Below are positions 34,243 through 47,000 of a stretch of DNA of 64,000 bases, one piece after another; the first letter of the stretch is position 1, and every line of letters starts with the position of its first letter. Origin of the DNA: Pelodera strongyloides (Eukaryota; Nematoda; Chromadorea; Rhabditida; Rhabditidae); contig JAANDG010000304.1 of NCBI GenBank assembly GCA_036852015.1, positions 62,001 to 126,000 of the forward strand, given 5' to 3'. The notes under the pieces were generated by a model. That model saw only the letters and a list, made by a program, of their open reading frames with translations, searched no databases and had not been told where the DNA came from. The position numbers were made by a program, and so were the translations under genes.

Positions 34243-34519
34243 GATTCGAAAAACTGAGTACTGAAATACTGTTTTATTTAGTCTTGAAAACGAACACATA
34301 TCGATGTAGAGGTTTATTAAGTTGTATATGACAGGGAAGTCTAATTTACCTGTTATAATGAAATATGATACAAAGTATGTGCATTTTACTATTCATTCGC
34401 ATTTCGCGGAGATTTGTTCCATTTGAATTGGGTTTGAAAGCGCGCAGAAATCACGATAATTTTAAGAAAAAAATGAAGAAAGGACAAAAATGCCAAATAC
34501 AAAATTGCCTGCGGTGGTT

Positions 34520-34532
34520 CTTTTATACACTC
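34520..34532 (-). promoter_or_regulatory. TATA box of the 34.2-kb gene
   Basis: Minus strand GAGTGTATAAAAG, about 280 bases before the ATG and upstream of the leader donor at 34349. Confidence 0.55.
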
Positions 34533-35622
34533 AAGCAAGTGCAATATCAAGGAGAAAGAAACTAGACTTTCAACAAATTGAAATGAGTCACCCAACACTC
34601 GGATCCTGATTTGATCCAATTAAAGGGATATGTTGCGATTGCACACGAATTTACTACACTTTTTTTGCAACGCCAAACATCGCCGCGCACAAAAATTGGG
34701 TACACCCACTCACTTGTGAGCAGTGAGGACGCCACAGGGGCGCGAATGCCAGGTGACGCGCCCGTTGCGCACCGCAGGTGTGACAAACGGAATTGAGCGT
34801 GTTTCAGGTTGGGTTGCACCTCTGCGGAGGGCTCTTTCACCGGTGTAGCAGACATCAAGTATAGATCAGTCATGATACAATTCGGTAGTCTAAACTCCAC
34901 CTCCTTACGCTTATTAACTATTCATTCGACATCTTTTTCTGGGCAAGGAATATTTACATTCAAACAATCATCACCCAGATTGAAATAGGCCTTTACCTGC
35001 CGCCGTAGTTTACATAGTACGTCGTATTGCTAGTGACTAGTATTTGCAAAACTATGTAAAGCAGGCCATACACCTGTACGATACACCTTTCCATTTTTCT
35101 TTTACCCGATTGCTAATCGACTACAGTACAATTGGTTTCGTTTCGTTTTGCTTTCTCTTCATCATATTATTTGATGCACACCTCGGTGTTATTTAATAAA
35201 TAAATAAATAAAACATTTGATAGTGCCCCATTGGCCCTTACAGCGACCAATAACAAACCAGCCAACCATCTATGTGGAACTTCTCTAAAGTTGAAATGAA
35301 GTGCCCCAAATCAACCCAACAACATGAGTACAGCCAACCACGTGGTATTTAACACTTTAATAATACAGTCAACAAACGTGCAGATAATAAAACGACAAAA
35401 AACTACGCACTATAAATAATATTACGCGTTTAATTTCACTGGAAGACTAATGCGTATAAAGATTCAAATAGATCATGCTTCTAGAACAATACAAGTAAAC
35501 TTACTCACTATAGGATGGTATAATGAAAGGATAAAACTATACGAGTTTGATAGGAGTGCAGGTAACAAAAAGAAGCGGTAGGGGTATAAATTCACAGGAG
35601 ACCACACACGGTCATAAATAGT

Positions 35623-35784
35623 ATTAAAGCGGCATGGCATGTGCTTTTGAACAGTACGATCGATAAGGTGCTATCATGTGTTATATGCAAAGTGTGTTCC
35701 AGTCAGTGACACATAAATTTGCACCGCATACATGGAAATTCAAACAATCATAAATTTCAGAAACGACGTGCCGTACCGCTTTAA
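35623..35784. mobile_element. 162-bp inverted-repeat element, TTAAAGCGGTAT family
   Basis: Ends TTAAAGCGGCATGGCATG and CGTGCCGTACCGCTTTAA are inverted copies. Confidence 0.75.
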
Positions 35785-36464
35785 ACTAACCTCTACAAAA
35801 TTCAGCAAACAAACAAATGCACAATAAAAAGGATATGATATGTGAACTATTTCTTAATGCAAAAGGAGATGAACAAAAGATATAAAACAAAAAGAAGAAA
35901 ATACTATAGAATTACAATGGAAATATAAAACTTCACTAAAGAAATATAAAACTGCATTAAATTAGAAGGGCCGCATAGAACTACATAGACAAGTAACAAA
36001 CCCACATATTTAAAACTTTATCATCAAGTACTTACCCGCTATTCACAAAACAAGCTCCTTTTATCTGATGGCGATAAATCAAACATTATCATTATTACTT
36101 ACTTATACAAAAGATAATACGCATAGAATGGATGTAGAGACTAGAGACCTTACAATTAATTGAGAACTTACGTACGAGGCACATAAAGTGGTATTGTATG
36201 TGTTTTGTGCAACTCATACTGTACAACACTGCCGGTGCATACGCGTGGGAATGCAGCTATAACGAATACGTTTCAAAATCACACACCATACCTAATATGT
36301 TTGAAAATAAAGCCACAAACCATCAAAGTACGAAGTATGCAGTGTGCGGAGGGTGTATCCACGGCAAGACTGTATACTCCTATTCATGATCACCAAGTTG
36401 TATACTTCAAGGAGTCCAAAGTCCAATTGCTATATTCCACAATTACACATTCGAGTATTTGATA

Positions 36465-39400
36465 TTATCCATACTGCTCGTGTTGCTTGAATTCTTCGGC
36501 CTCTTCTGGCAAACCAAGATGGACCACGTAATGAAAGCCAATCCAAGGATGCACTAAAACACTTAACTGTAAGAATGGCTTATGTAATTCGTAGAAAAAC
36601 GAGTTATGAGTGTGAGTTGCAGCAGAGTGTGAGTTGTAAATGCGTACATCCTGCTGTATACGAGTATATATGATTCCTATCACTAGTTATCTTGTAGCAA
36701 GTACATTTAATTTGCTATTTGCTCTCATTGTGTGTATCCGAATCCGTCGAAGTATTTCTCATTATCTATGTGAAATGGCCTTTCGTTTATAAATGACAAG
36801 AAACATAATGACTTAAGTTCCTTTTACTTTTCCATACCCATACTGCACGTTCTGTCCAACATGTTATTGACTAGCAAATAAAAAGAAGAAAAAAAACGCA
36901 CCAAAAGGAACATAAGCGAGTTCTTGAGCACAACAAACGAAGCTGGGTCATCAATGTTGAACTTCACCTTCATTTCTGCAAAAATAAAGATATAAGTAAA
37001 AACCTTGGATTTCCAATCTTTTCAATTTCAAGATGGTATACCCAGTTGCACCAAAAAAGGCAGAAATCATGTTGAATATCAACCAGCTATAATAAAACTG
37101 ATTACCTTCGAGTATAAATTGACTCATGAGATGAGCCTCCCGCTTGCACGAACTTCGCTCACTGTAGTTGCCAGCATCCTAAATTAACGTTCACAAAATA
37201 AACTTTAAATTAGTATTACATCTGGCCTTTATCATTCCAGTCAGCAGTCGAAGTACACCCAAACCTCAAAAGCGCTATTTCACCAAAATTGGAAAAAGGG
37301 GTGCTCATCCTATCATATCACATAGCTTATCTTTAGATTAGATACCCGTACCGCTCTAACGTGCATAAAACATGTTACACAAAGTATTTAGGGAATAGTC
37401 AACAATCGATTACTGTAAGGTATGTAAAGGACACCTAAGGGTCCGGTCCGGTATTAATTAACATACCTCGACACAATTAGCAAAACGGTCCACACAGCTA
37501 TTCCTCGAGCTGTCTGCTGACATTGTGCATTCCTCCCAGTTGAGAGCACACGACGACAGAGTCCCTAAAATTTAATCATTATCATCAAAAGAACAGAAAA
37601 GTTCAAAATCGTTATTACACAATTGTCCTACTTCCTACTTCTACACTCTTTGACTCTTCCCCCCGAAATATAGCCGAATTAGACTATACATAGTTATAGT
37701 TTTGTTGTTAATAAGGGAACATCGCTGGACTTTAATAGCAATTAATATAGTAGCTCAACACACATCAGAGGCGAGCGCAATCATTACTCATTAGCCAAAA
37801 CAAAAGGCAGACAGGGAATTAGTATTCAGTTACTTTTACAACATAACAGGCTGTAAGGCAAACAATATCCACATGAATCTAATCTACTAACATAGATTGC
37901 ATACTAATCCTTGATGACAGAGATGACAGTGACAAAGTGACAATATGTACAATTTGTTTTCACTTATGTCACAGTAAGATTCAGTTTTTAGCTACTTAAA
38001 TTAATTACTTATTCCTTTTAAGTAACAAACTTTACTCCACAAACCACTAACAATAGTTAAAAGTGGCTTCGTCTGATGTCACTAACACACCTCGTATGCG
38101 AATACGGGTCGAAACGAGGTGTCTCATTACATGTTTGGAATAATGCTATAAATTATACACGTTTTATTAGTACTCCTTTGTTGTCTTCTATCTAATACTT
38201 ACCAATTTTATATTTATTATCAAATGTCTTCCATATTCTAGGCAATGTAAATGATATGGTCCCGAAGCGATTTTGAAGCTAGTAGTGATCAATTTCAAAA
38301 TAGTACGCCTCTATATCTATTTCGAATACCACGGGTCTGGTTCACTTTCGCCGCAGGACCATGACATAAGTGTTATTCGCATGGGTTGGGTTACGGTAGG
38401 CACATTTGACACTCATGTAAAATAGCCTGACCACGGACAGGCATTTGTCATTTTCGCAAATGTGAATCGCAAACGTGGACAGGCCATTAGATTAGGCGAC
38501 GGAAACATTCGGAATCTCAAACTCAGAAAAAATCCCACCATTGATATCCGAACAAGCAGCGTAGAGCATATCATAAGGAAGCGTGAGCACTCCACTCGGA
38601 CGGTATTTGACCAGATCAGTCGGTTCTAAAATAAATAAACAAGTTAAAGCGGAATAAGACGTTGATGGTTGATACGTAGTTTTGAAACAATAAACAATGG
38701 TCAAACACATTCCAATGTACATACATGTTGGATGCAAAATATGCCCCATTCTGTGCCGAATGGCATAAGCGGGCACATAAAATAATGCATGGATGGGAAA
38801 ACAGTATACTTTCAAAAACACGTGGCACGTGGCATACCGCTTTAAACATTCAGTACACTTCAACACTAATTACCAACATACCAACACTTACAGTAACTAC
38901 GAGTTTAGTAGTGCCGTAGTGCGATTCAACTAGACAACTAATATTGGTACACACTTTTAACATTGCCACGTTCACTACTGTAAGTATGCGAAAATCACTA
39001 CAAATTATAAATAAAAAGGAGGAAGACCAATTACGCAAAGTGAAGAAAGAAAATTATGCTAAACCACAAAACACAAACTAACCCGTCCAATTTAAACTGT
39101 TCTCATAAGGGGAGACGCCGAAAAAGGGGAGTCCCAAGCAGGCAATCGTGTTGGAAAGACGGCACTCACCACCATCGGTCATGTTAATTGCACGCTAAAC
39201 AAGGTTGATTTCGGTTTTGCACATAGAATTTCGCTTGTTCCGTTTATACTCTATGTTACTGTTCAAAAATTTAAGCGTAGCGTAATTATTAAACCTTCAT
39301 TGTTTACTTGTTTTAGGAAAGAGAACTTACGGAATTTGTGTGAATAGTAATAACACGAAATCAACGATCACTCGATTAGAATGGAAAAACTAAGTCTAGC

Positions 39401-41067
39401 TGCAGTTTTGATATTTGTGGATATGAAACTAAGAAAAGAAGTTAGTAACTAGTTACCATTCGCACTCCCAAGTTTCCAATACACAACTACAGCTATAGTC
39501 ACATGCATCTAACACCGGTAGGTAGGGGCATAATGTAAGATCTAAGATAAATTTGCATAAAAACTTACCTCATTGCACGTGCAAAACTCTTCGTCGCATT
39601 TCCCTTGTCCCAACTGTTTCACGTAACAATCATCGTGGATCACACAGCAATGGTTGAGAAGCACTGAAATGAATACAGATGAATACCAAGCCGCTTGCTC
39701 ATTTTAAGAGACATAAGCATATACATTAGATTAAAATAATTATACTAATTAGTCTACAACTCTAAATAATTGAGGAAAAAGACTCGGGTTGGTTGATGAT
39801 CTCTTTCATCTCCAACAAACAATCCCATAAATAGTTTGCTAACCGCCAAAAAAGGGAACACTGCGGAAGTAATTAATCTCAATAAGGTCCACAACATCTA
39901 TTTAGGTAACACACAGTCGGGTGGCGGGTGTTTTGTCGCTACAGTTATCTCATCTCAATCTCTGAAGAAAATAGCGAGACGATGGCGATCATGTGGCATG
40001 TTAGTGAGCAAAAAACTCAAGTGCTCGCTCGCCAGTTAATGAAAACGACCGTTCTCATTACCGTCAAAGGCTCAAACCCAATAAAAGTTCAATAAGTCGA
40101 ATCATTCCGAGCGGATGTATTTATAATTCTCCAGTCTAGTGGGACAGGCCTCCCCTCCGCCTCTCAAACAATTGACAAGACAAGCAAAACAATACAACAA
40201 GGAAGGTTTGGAATCAGGTTAAATTGGACCAACTGGAAAATGCGGGAACAAAATAGGCACACTTGGCAACTTGGAGCATATGTAATACTAGGACAGTAAA
40301 CCGCAACTTAAAATAGAGCGCAAGCAAGGACAAAGAAGAAAGAAGAAACCAATTTCCAAAACTGCGACAAACTCGGTCACGCTGCTGCCTGCTGGAAGTT
40401 GACGGATCTTCACGATTTTCGAATTTCGATTAAAGTTATTATGGTTTTCAAAAAAAATTCGGTTGTCGGTGTTGTCGGTCGCTATACACATTTAGTTAAC
40501 TCACTAACGTCGCGATGTGAGAGTGAAAGAATGACAATGTAGAGCTTAAACCCATTAGTATCTATCACAACAAGGAATACGTCAACTCTGTGGAAGACAA
40601 GACAAGCAGCACGATATTTCTCGCAAAAAATCTAGAAGAACCAGAAGCTGGGATGGGAACAAAATCCGGAAAATACCATGTCCTATTCGGAATAAAACAA
40701 AGAACGACAACCAATCCTCCAACACCACACTGACAATGACCATGACCACACGCTTAGGCTTAAACATGTCCAACTTAAAAAAAAAACTAAAATCAAAATA
40801 GAACACTTCGGCAGCCACTGCAACCAACCAATTCGAGCAAGTAGTCGTTTACCGAAACAAAACAAATAAAGTTGATACAGGATATAATTCACAAAAAGCA
40901 AACGCACATGCTGTCTGAGGGCAATCCTTTCGAACCAGGTCATAGGCGAACTTTTTCTGATCCTCGTCGCTGCCACAATGCCAGTCCTCTAACCGAAGCA
41001 GGACAACGTGTTGTACAAGGGAGGTGAGGAGAACAAGGAGGAATACGGAACTCCCTCCAGCACGCAT
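36465..41067 (-). CDS. Secreted Cys-rich phospholipase A2-like protein, about 280 aa, nine exons
   Basis: Exons on the minus strand: 41067-40908, 39663-39569, 39194-39083, 38929-38888, 38625-38539, 37564-37467, 37178-37106, 36975-36902 and 36566-36465. A signal peptide (SSVFLLVLLTSLVQHVV) is followed by WHCGSDEDQKKF, a Cys, and then the PLA2 histidine-site signature CCVIHDDCY (His63-Asp64). Next come GKCDEEFCTC and, in exon 3, GGECRLSNTIACLGLPFFG. This order matches the nematode PLA2-like family, which sits outside the cell. The usual calcium loop (CGxG) is replaced by HCGSDE, so calcium-dependent catalysis is doubtful. The C-terminal half (exons 5-7) has further Cys pairs (SSCALNWEEC, NSCVDRFANC, SSCKREAH). 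Exons 8-9 have a hydrophobic stretch and end HEQYG. Exon 4 and its donor are the weakest: the strong GTAAGT at 38891 does not keep the frame, so I used the next GT (38887). The last exons could belong to a separate gene. Confidence 0.72.
38644..38845. mobile_element. 202-bp inverted-repeat element, TTAAAGCGGTAT family
   Basis: Ends TTAAAGCGGAATAAG and GGCATACCGCTTTAA. It lies in the PLA2-like gene intron between exons 4 and 5. Confidence 0.7.
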
Positions 41068-44000
41068 GCCAACTTATCCTCCTAAAGCAGAAAGAATTGA
41101 ACCATATGAAACCCAAACTACACCAAATAACATGAGTAAATATACATGTAAGTCGACTCAGCGCAACTATAACGTCACAAAAGCAAAACAGAAATTTAAA
41201 AGTGGGAAGAAACAAGCAACATTTGTCTTCTAAGCCTACAGTACTTATTCGAGCCGCGATAGCCGCTGTCTCGTCAGTTCTATATTAGTGGGCGGACTTT
41301 CGCGACAAAAAACGACTCTCTATCTCACTCAAATCGGACAGTCACCCTCCTCAACGCGTGGGTCTTTTTTTGCATTAAAGCGAGACTACAGACAAAGTAA
41401 CATGGATGGCGTGAGACGGGAGCCAATCTCAGCGCGAGTACAAACGGAAAAACGGAGCAAGTTAATTCACATTATTCGGATCATTGCCCCCGAAATATTT
41501 AACTCTGGTCAGATCAAATTTCAGTCATCCGACAAAAAACGCGCACTTTCTGCGATACCACACTGGAGTTCAAAATAAAGGCAAAACATGAAACAATTTT
41601 GACAGTCACGTGTCTAAAACTCCGCAAAACTTCTTTCACAACATAACGCTCAAGAATTGACAAGATTTCAAGAAACTGACAGCGAAAACAACTGCGTAAC
41701 GTAATACGCTATACGTAGTACGTAATACTTGGACCGAATAGAAACTTAAAAACAAGTTGATCAAAACAATATGAATGAAACTTTCCAGTAGAAAGTGAAA
41801 AAAACCAGTAAATGTGGTTTATTACTGTAGTTTTCTGTAGTTTTCTGAAATATACACTACACGTACGATGAATTTGCAACTTTTTAGAAACCACCGCATA
41901 AACGCACAAGAAAAAGATACATTTTTAGAATAAAAGTTGTTCATAAAATTGATTTGGTTGTTTGGTATGTTTGATTGTTTTATCGACATCAATTGCCTAT
42001 ATCCCCGGGAATTAGAACATTCTGCGAATATGGCGTGATTTTCATTTGCATCCACGTGGTTGGGCTCTTTTTTGTTTTGCAAAATCTGCATAGAAAACAA
42101 AACATGTACTGTAATTTATCAAAATTTTCACAAAAATACATACAAAGACTGCACATATTTCAAGAAAGATAATACTCGTTCTTATAGACATCGGGCATCG
42201 GTTGTCGGTTCATATAATTTATATATCGAAGAATGCATACAAATCGATGAAACGAAACGGAAATTGCATGTAAAAGCTTCCGCCCCTTCGTTAATAATAG
42301 TAATGTAAAGGTGAAGACAATATCATCGCAAACAATACTGTAGGACTGTAGTCACTGATGGGCAGCTAAGCTGCCACCATAGCTGTGGCAGATAGGTGAA
42401 ATTTTTGCGAATAATACGCACTACATACTACATCATAAGCAATAAATATGAGCTTACGATATATGCTAATGCATCTAATGACTGAATGCTTATGGTTAGG
42501 GCTCCATACAGGCTAAATGAGTTATGAAACGGATATACGATATATTTTGTGAAACGACTGTATTACCAGTTGGTTCTGTACAACAAACCGCGAACAAAGT
42601 CACAACGTTTATTAAAATTGAGCATAAAGCGAAAAGGATCGCTTTGTGTAACACTTTCAGTTATTCATGAGATGAACTAAGATCTATCAAGTCTACCGTA
42701 GTTTGAACTCAAAAGCCAATGCGTTTAGGGCGCACTGGAATTCACCAACATAAGGGGAAAAATCTAGGATACGGTAGCGCAACGAAGTCACATATGGCGC
42801 AAATTACAGTCTTATATTCTGCAAAGCAAAACTTAAAAGTGGCCTGATCTTTCAACTCGAGGTCTTTTTGGTTTTCTGAGCGTGGGTGGCGGAGGATCGT
42901 TTCTTGAAATGACCTCGTAAAACCCTCGCCTACCATTACAATCTGTTATGCTCGGCAACTTATGTGCAAAGCTTGGCTGTGTCATCATGTGTATGACTAA
43001 ATATTTGTTTAAAGGGATCAGCTCAAGATCGATATTTGCATTTTTATTTGGTTTTCATTAAATATAAGGAAGATGAATGAAAAATTTGGTACCAAAACGA
43101 AGTTTCAGAAAAAAAATCAATAACTCACTGAGAACGAGTTAGGTGATACAACAGTAGTGCATTGCAATCCCTTAGCGGCTGATTATAAATTCATAAATAA
43201 CCTGCAGTGTTACACATGGGATGTGCATGACTAAATATTTGTTTAAAGGAAAGCAGTCACGATATATGTCACTGCCGCAGGGCAGTCCGTGATTTCTTTC
43301 ATACACAATTTATCAAATAAATCTTCAGTGAGTATTGAAATATCCCTGAGTTCGTTTTCTGTGTTCTTGCTACGCTACTTGTCTTTTCTCCCTTATAGAA
43401 AATGAAAGAAAAGAAAAATTACGAAAATATCGTGACTGCGGTCCTTTAAATAATGAAATACTGTGACTCATTTGGAGCTGATGGTGAGAAGAATTTCTTT
43501 TGCTATTCCAAAACATTGGAGAAACACACCGTACCCTCAAACTTGGTGCATTTTGCGTGAAATTTTACCACATGCCCATTTTTTGTAATTCCTTTCAAAT
43601 ATTTAGGCTCTCTTGGAAAAGCTGCTTACAATCCTAAACTATGGTGGTGCCATCTGCCTTTACGTGAGCACCAGCAACCGGTACCTGGCCGCCCCTACAC
43701 TTTCTACCGGTACCGGCACCTATATCCCGCCTCGGACCTCGCCCAGTCTTCGCCAGGTTATTCTCGCGGGCTCTCTGAGCAAACCTTTAGCGAAAAACTA
43801 GCGTATATAGTGAATAGCCTGGACTTTTTTATCGCCGCGCACAGAGTTTCATGCTTACAATCATCTGCCTTTCGACGCCCCAAATTTTCGCGCCAATTTC
43901 GCCGCGCACCAAAATCAGGCGCTAGGCGCTAGACGTATGCATAACTTAATTATCAACTGAAACACTGGATAAATACAAATTGGTTCACACTGACAGTGTA

Positions 44001-47000
44001 TTCGTATTCAATAATCGTATTGATAGTTCAATGTAGCTCAGCTTCCCAAGTGGTGTATATCTAGAAATCTTTATTATAACAGTGAACAAATACACAAAAG
44101 AAAACAGTAAACCAAAGTAATAAATAAAGAGAAATCCATTTAGTGAGAAATCTCCTTTCGCTTTTCATATATCTCCTACAGGTGTCCATTCTAAATTACA
44201 ACAACGACAAATTTTAAAAACATCGCGGTGGATGGGACGTCAGTATTCGTCAAAAAATAGTTCTATGATCTGATTTTTTGTAGTTGTCTTGATCTGAACC
44301 AGATAAGTTCGTGAAGAGAACGTTTTTCGCATTTGCTATGCACTCAAACATTTTGGGGAAAAAACAGAGGCTGTTGACTGTTTCGCGTGAACGGGACCGT
44401 TTTTGTGCACGGCTTATGGAAGGGAATGTTGCCAAATAAGGTAGTTGCTGTAAAACAGGCTTAAAAAAAATCACTGGCTTTTACACAAAGTATACCTTAG
44501 AAAACACCCTGGTTACCTCGCTCTGATTGGGACCCGGGAGACTATCTGTCTATATAGCCATATTCCCCCGGGACACGCGACAAGAAAATAAGGGTGCAAT
44601 TGTGTGTCTTCTACGGTACCGACACCGAAAAATCGCGATAGGGTAGGCAACAAAACCACGGTGGTGCGCGGCGAAGGATAGGCGCAACGGTTGTACGAAA
44701 ATGCGAAAATTTGTGGAGAGCGCGGCGAATTCGCGAAGTTTCGCGAAAGGGTTGCTCAAGTTGCGACGGGCCCCATGTCTGTCGCGGACAGAGCTTCTCT
44801 GTCCACGGGACGAGAAATGGCAACGCGCCCGTTTGAACCGCGCCATTTTTAGGGTTACTCGCCTCTTAGTCTGCGTAATGCACCCGCATAACTATTACAC
44901 AGTTTGAAGGCAAACTGCATTAGTCAGTCACCAAAAAATGCTAATTCTGAATAACTGCTCGCAAACTACTACTTTCCTTTGCCAACCTTTTAATTCCATG
45001 CACATGCTGGCTGAAATAGGAGGAGTTTAGAAAGTTAGTGTGAAAAAAGATTCCTATAGACGTAGACCTCGACGAGCTACCGTAGCAACCCAAAATGTCT
45101 ACCTTTTTCCATGTCGATGGCCTAGTTGGGTGAACCCAAAACCATCATACCCTCCCTCCTTCCCCACAGAAGGCGATTAAACAAAAAATGAACCCGGAGA
45201 AGAGCTCTCCCATGGAAGCAACTTGTGTTTCGACTCAAGGACAGTGTGCCAGGTTGCACATCGCTGTTTACGTCCAAGTTCCTCAAAAATAGCAATGCCT
45301 AATCATAAAAAATGAAAGATATTTTGCCAGTCTGAGTTCCAAGTTGACACAATTTAATACACTAATAGTAAATTAGTTATTACTGAAATGGAAGTTACCG
45401 ACACAGTTTCTTTGTAGTACTAAGGTACTATGGGTATGGGTGTTGACTGCGGCTTCAAAGCGAGTGAGCCGGAACCGGTGACAACCTGCTACCTGCTGAA
45501 ATAAAATTAAGGTTCTTTTTTCAATTTAAATTCTTTTTGATTGCAATTTTTGGTTGTATACCCCAGAGAAACCACATTTTTAGTAACCATTTATTTATTT
45601 TGGAATTGAGATCAACTGAAATACTACGCTGCTATTTTCGGCACACATATGTTGCCGTAATATGCGTATTTGTCCGAGAGATGCTCAACGATTCCAAGAG
45701 CGTTCTGAACAATTTCAAACCCACTTGGAGAAAGAACATTTCCCCCACTGAGGAAACTTGGCCGGTTGGGCCCGAAAAAAGTTTTGGCGTACACCTCGCC
45801 CATAAGGGGAAAGTCGTCGTGGGACAGAGAAAAGGTAGGAGGCTGGCGCGCCTGAACCTGGTGGTATTCTCGACGTAAACCTCAGGCCCACCACAGGAAC
45901 ATTACGCCGGTGCGCTGCCTGCACCAGGACCGAAATTGGGCCGCTACCGGGCCCGTTTTTTGTAGGCCGCGCACGGCCAAAGTTTTGCGTTGCATGGGGC
46001 TTGTTGAGCTGACGCGATTTCAAGGTTCTCCTCTTCTCCCCCCGCTGCAGCTGGACCGGCCATTCGGTCCAAGTGCTCGACTTTATATCTTCAGCTAGAC
46101 TTTTTCCTGGGCAGCTTTTATGCGTTATATTTTGAAAGCAACGTACGCAGTGTTTACGAGGATCAGGTTTACGAAAAGTCAATATGCTGAAATTTCTGGA
46201 TAGGACTGTAAGACTGTAAGTTAACAGAATACAGCCCGAAAACCGCACCGCGTAAACCTCAAACCCCTTGAATGCGGTGATTTCTCAACTTTGCTTTATG
46301 CCTTTCTGATGCTTATGACTGTGTTGGCCGAGATCACCTGCATTATCTACCATCGTCATGTGAGCTTTTCCATGATGAAAATTCCTTACAGCGTCAACCC
46401 ACACCACTGCAAAGAAATAATATGCTGATTCTTGTGCAGCAACAGGGGACGCAGATTCAGGAGCATTACTGTGAAAACCGCATCCACGCCTTGGGAGTAT
46501 CCCCCACAAGAGACCCGCGTCTATCACATTCCATAGAGGCATATAATTTAGCTTTTAATTTAGCTTTTAAGAAATTTAGCCTTTCTTTTTTATGACAAAG
46601 TTGCTCGGATCTCGGCATAACTTTAAAAAGGATCGCAAAGCTCCATAAAACACCTTTTCGCGAGCTATTTGTTTGTTAGCGCGATAGCGCTAACATAGTT
46701 TGGGTAGATCCGAGAGCCCTTTTTCCAGTTTTCACCCTGCAATTTGGTCCTAGACCAAAAAGTGAAATTCATTTGGCAACTTAGTGCAAAAGCACGCGAA
46801 TTTCACAATATTGCAACTTGCCCGTGTCTGATACCATGCCGCTTGCATCGTCAATCGTCTCTCTGGTGGTGCAATTATCGCCTCTAACTAACGTTGGTTA
46901 TATATAGGTACAGTAATGTTCAAAAATCCGCATTATTTCTCACAAAGCAAATCCAGCATAACTTTTTCTGACTCTTCCTCTTCCTATGCAAGCACCTGTG

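Larger units (their letters stand above)
34243..36464. other. Spacer between the Cys-Gly cluster and the PLA2-like gene
   Basis: It holds the TATA element at 34520-34532, a GC-rich patch at 34690-34850, and a TTAAAG element (35623-35784). A 112-aa minus-strand frame (34562-34900) spans the GC-rich patch, but no splice sites or family resemblance support it. Confidence 0.45.

Noticed and set aside
34562..34900. 112-aa minus-strand frame
   Set aside because: GC-rich patch in a spacer, overlapping frames on both strands, no supporting features.
45715..46248. 177-aa minus-strand open frame
   Set aside because: Covers a GC-rich patch where stops are rare; no signal, splice structure or recognisable family.
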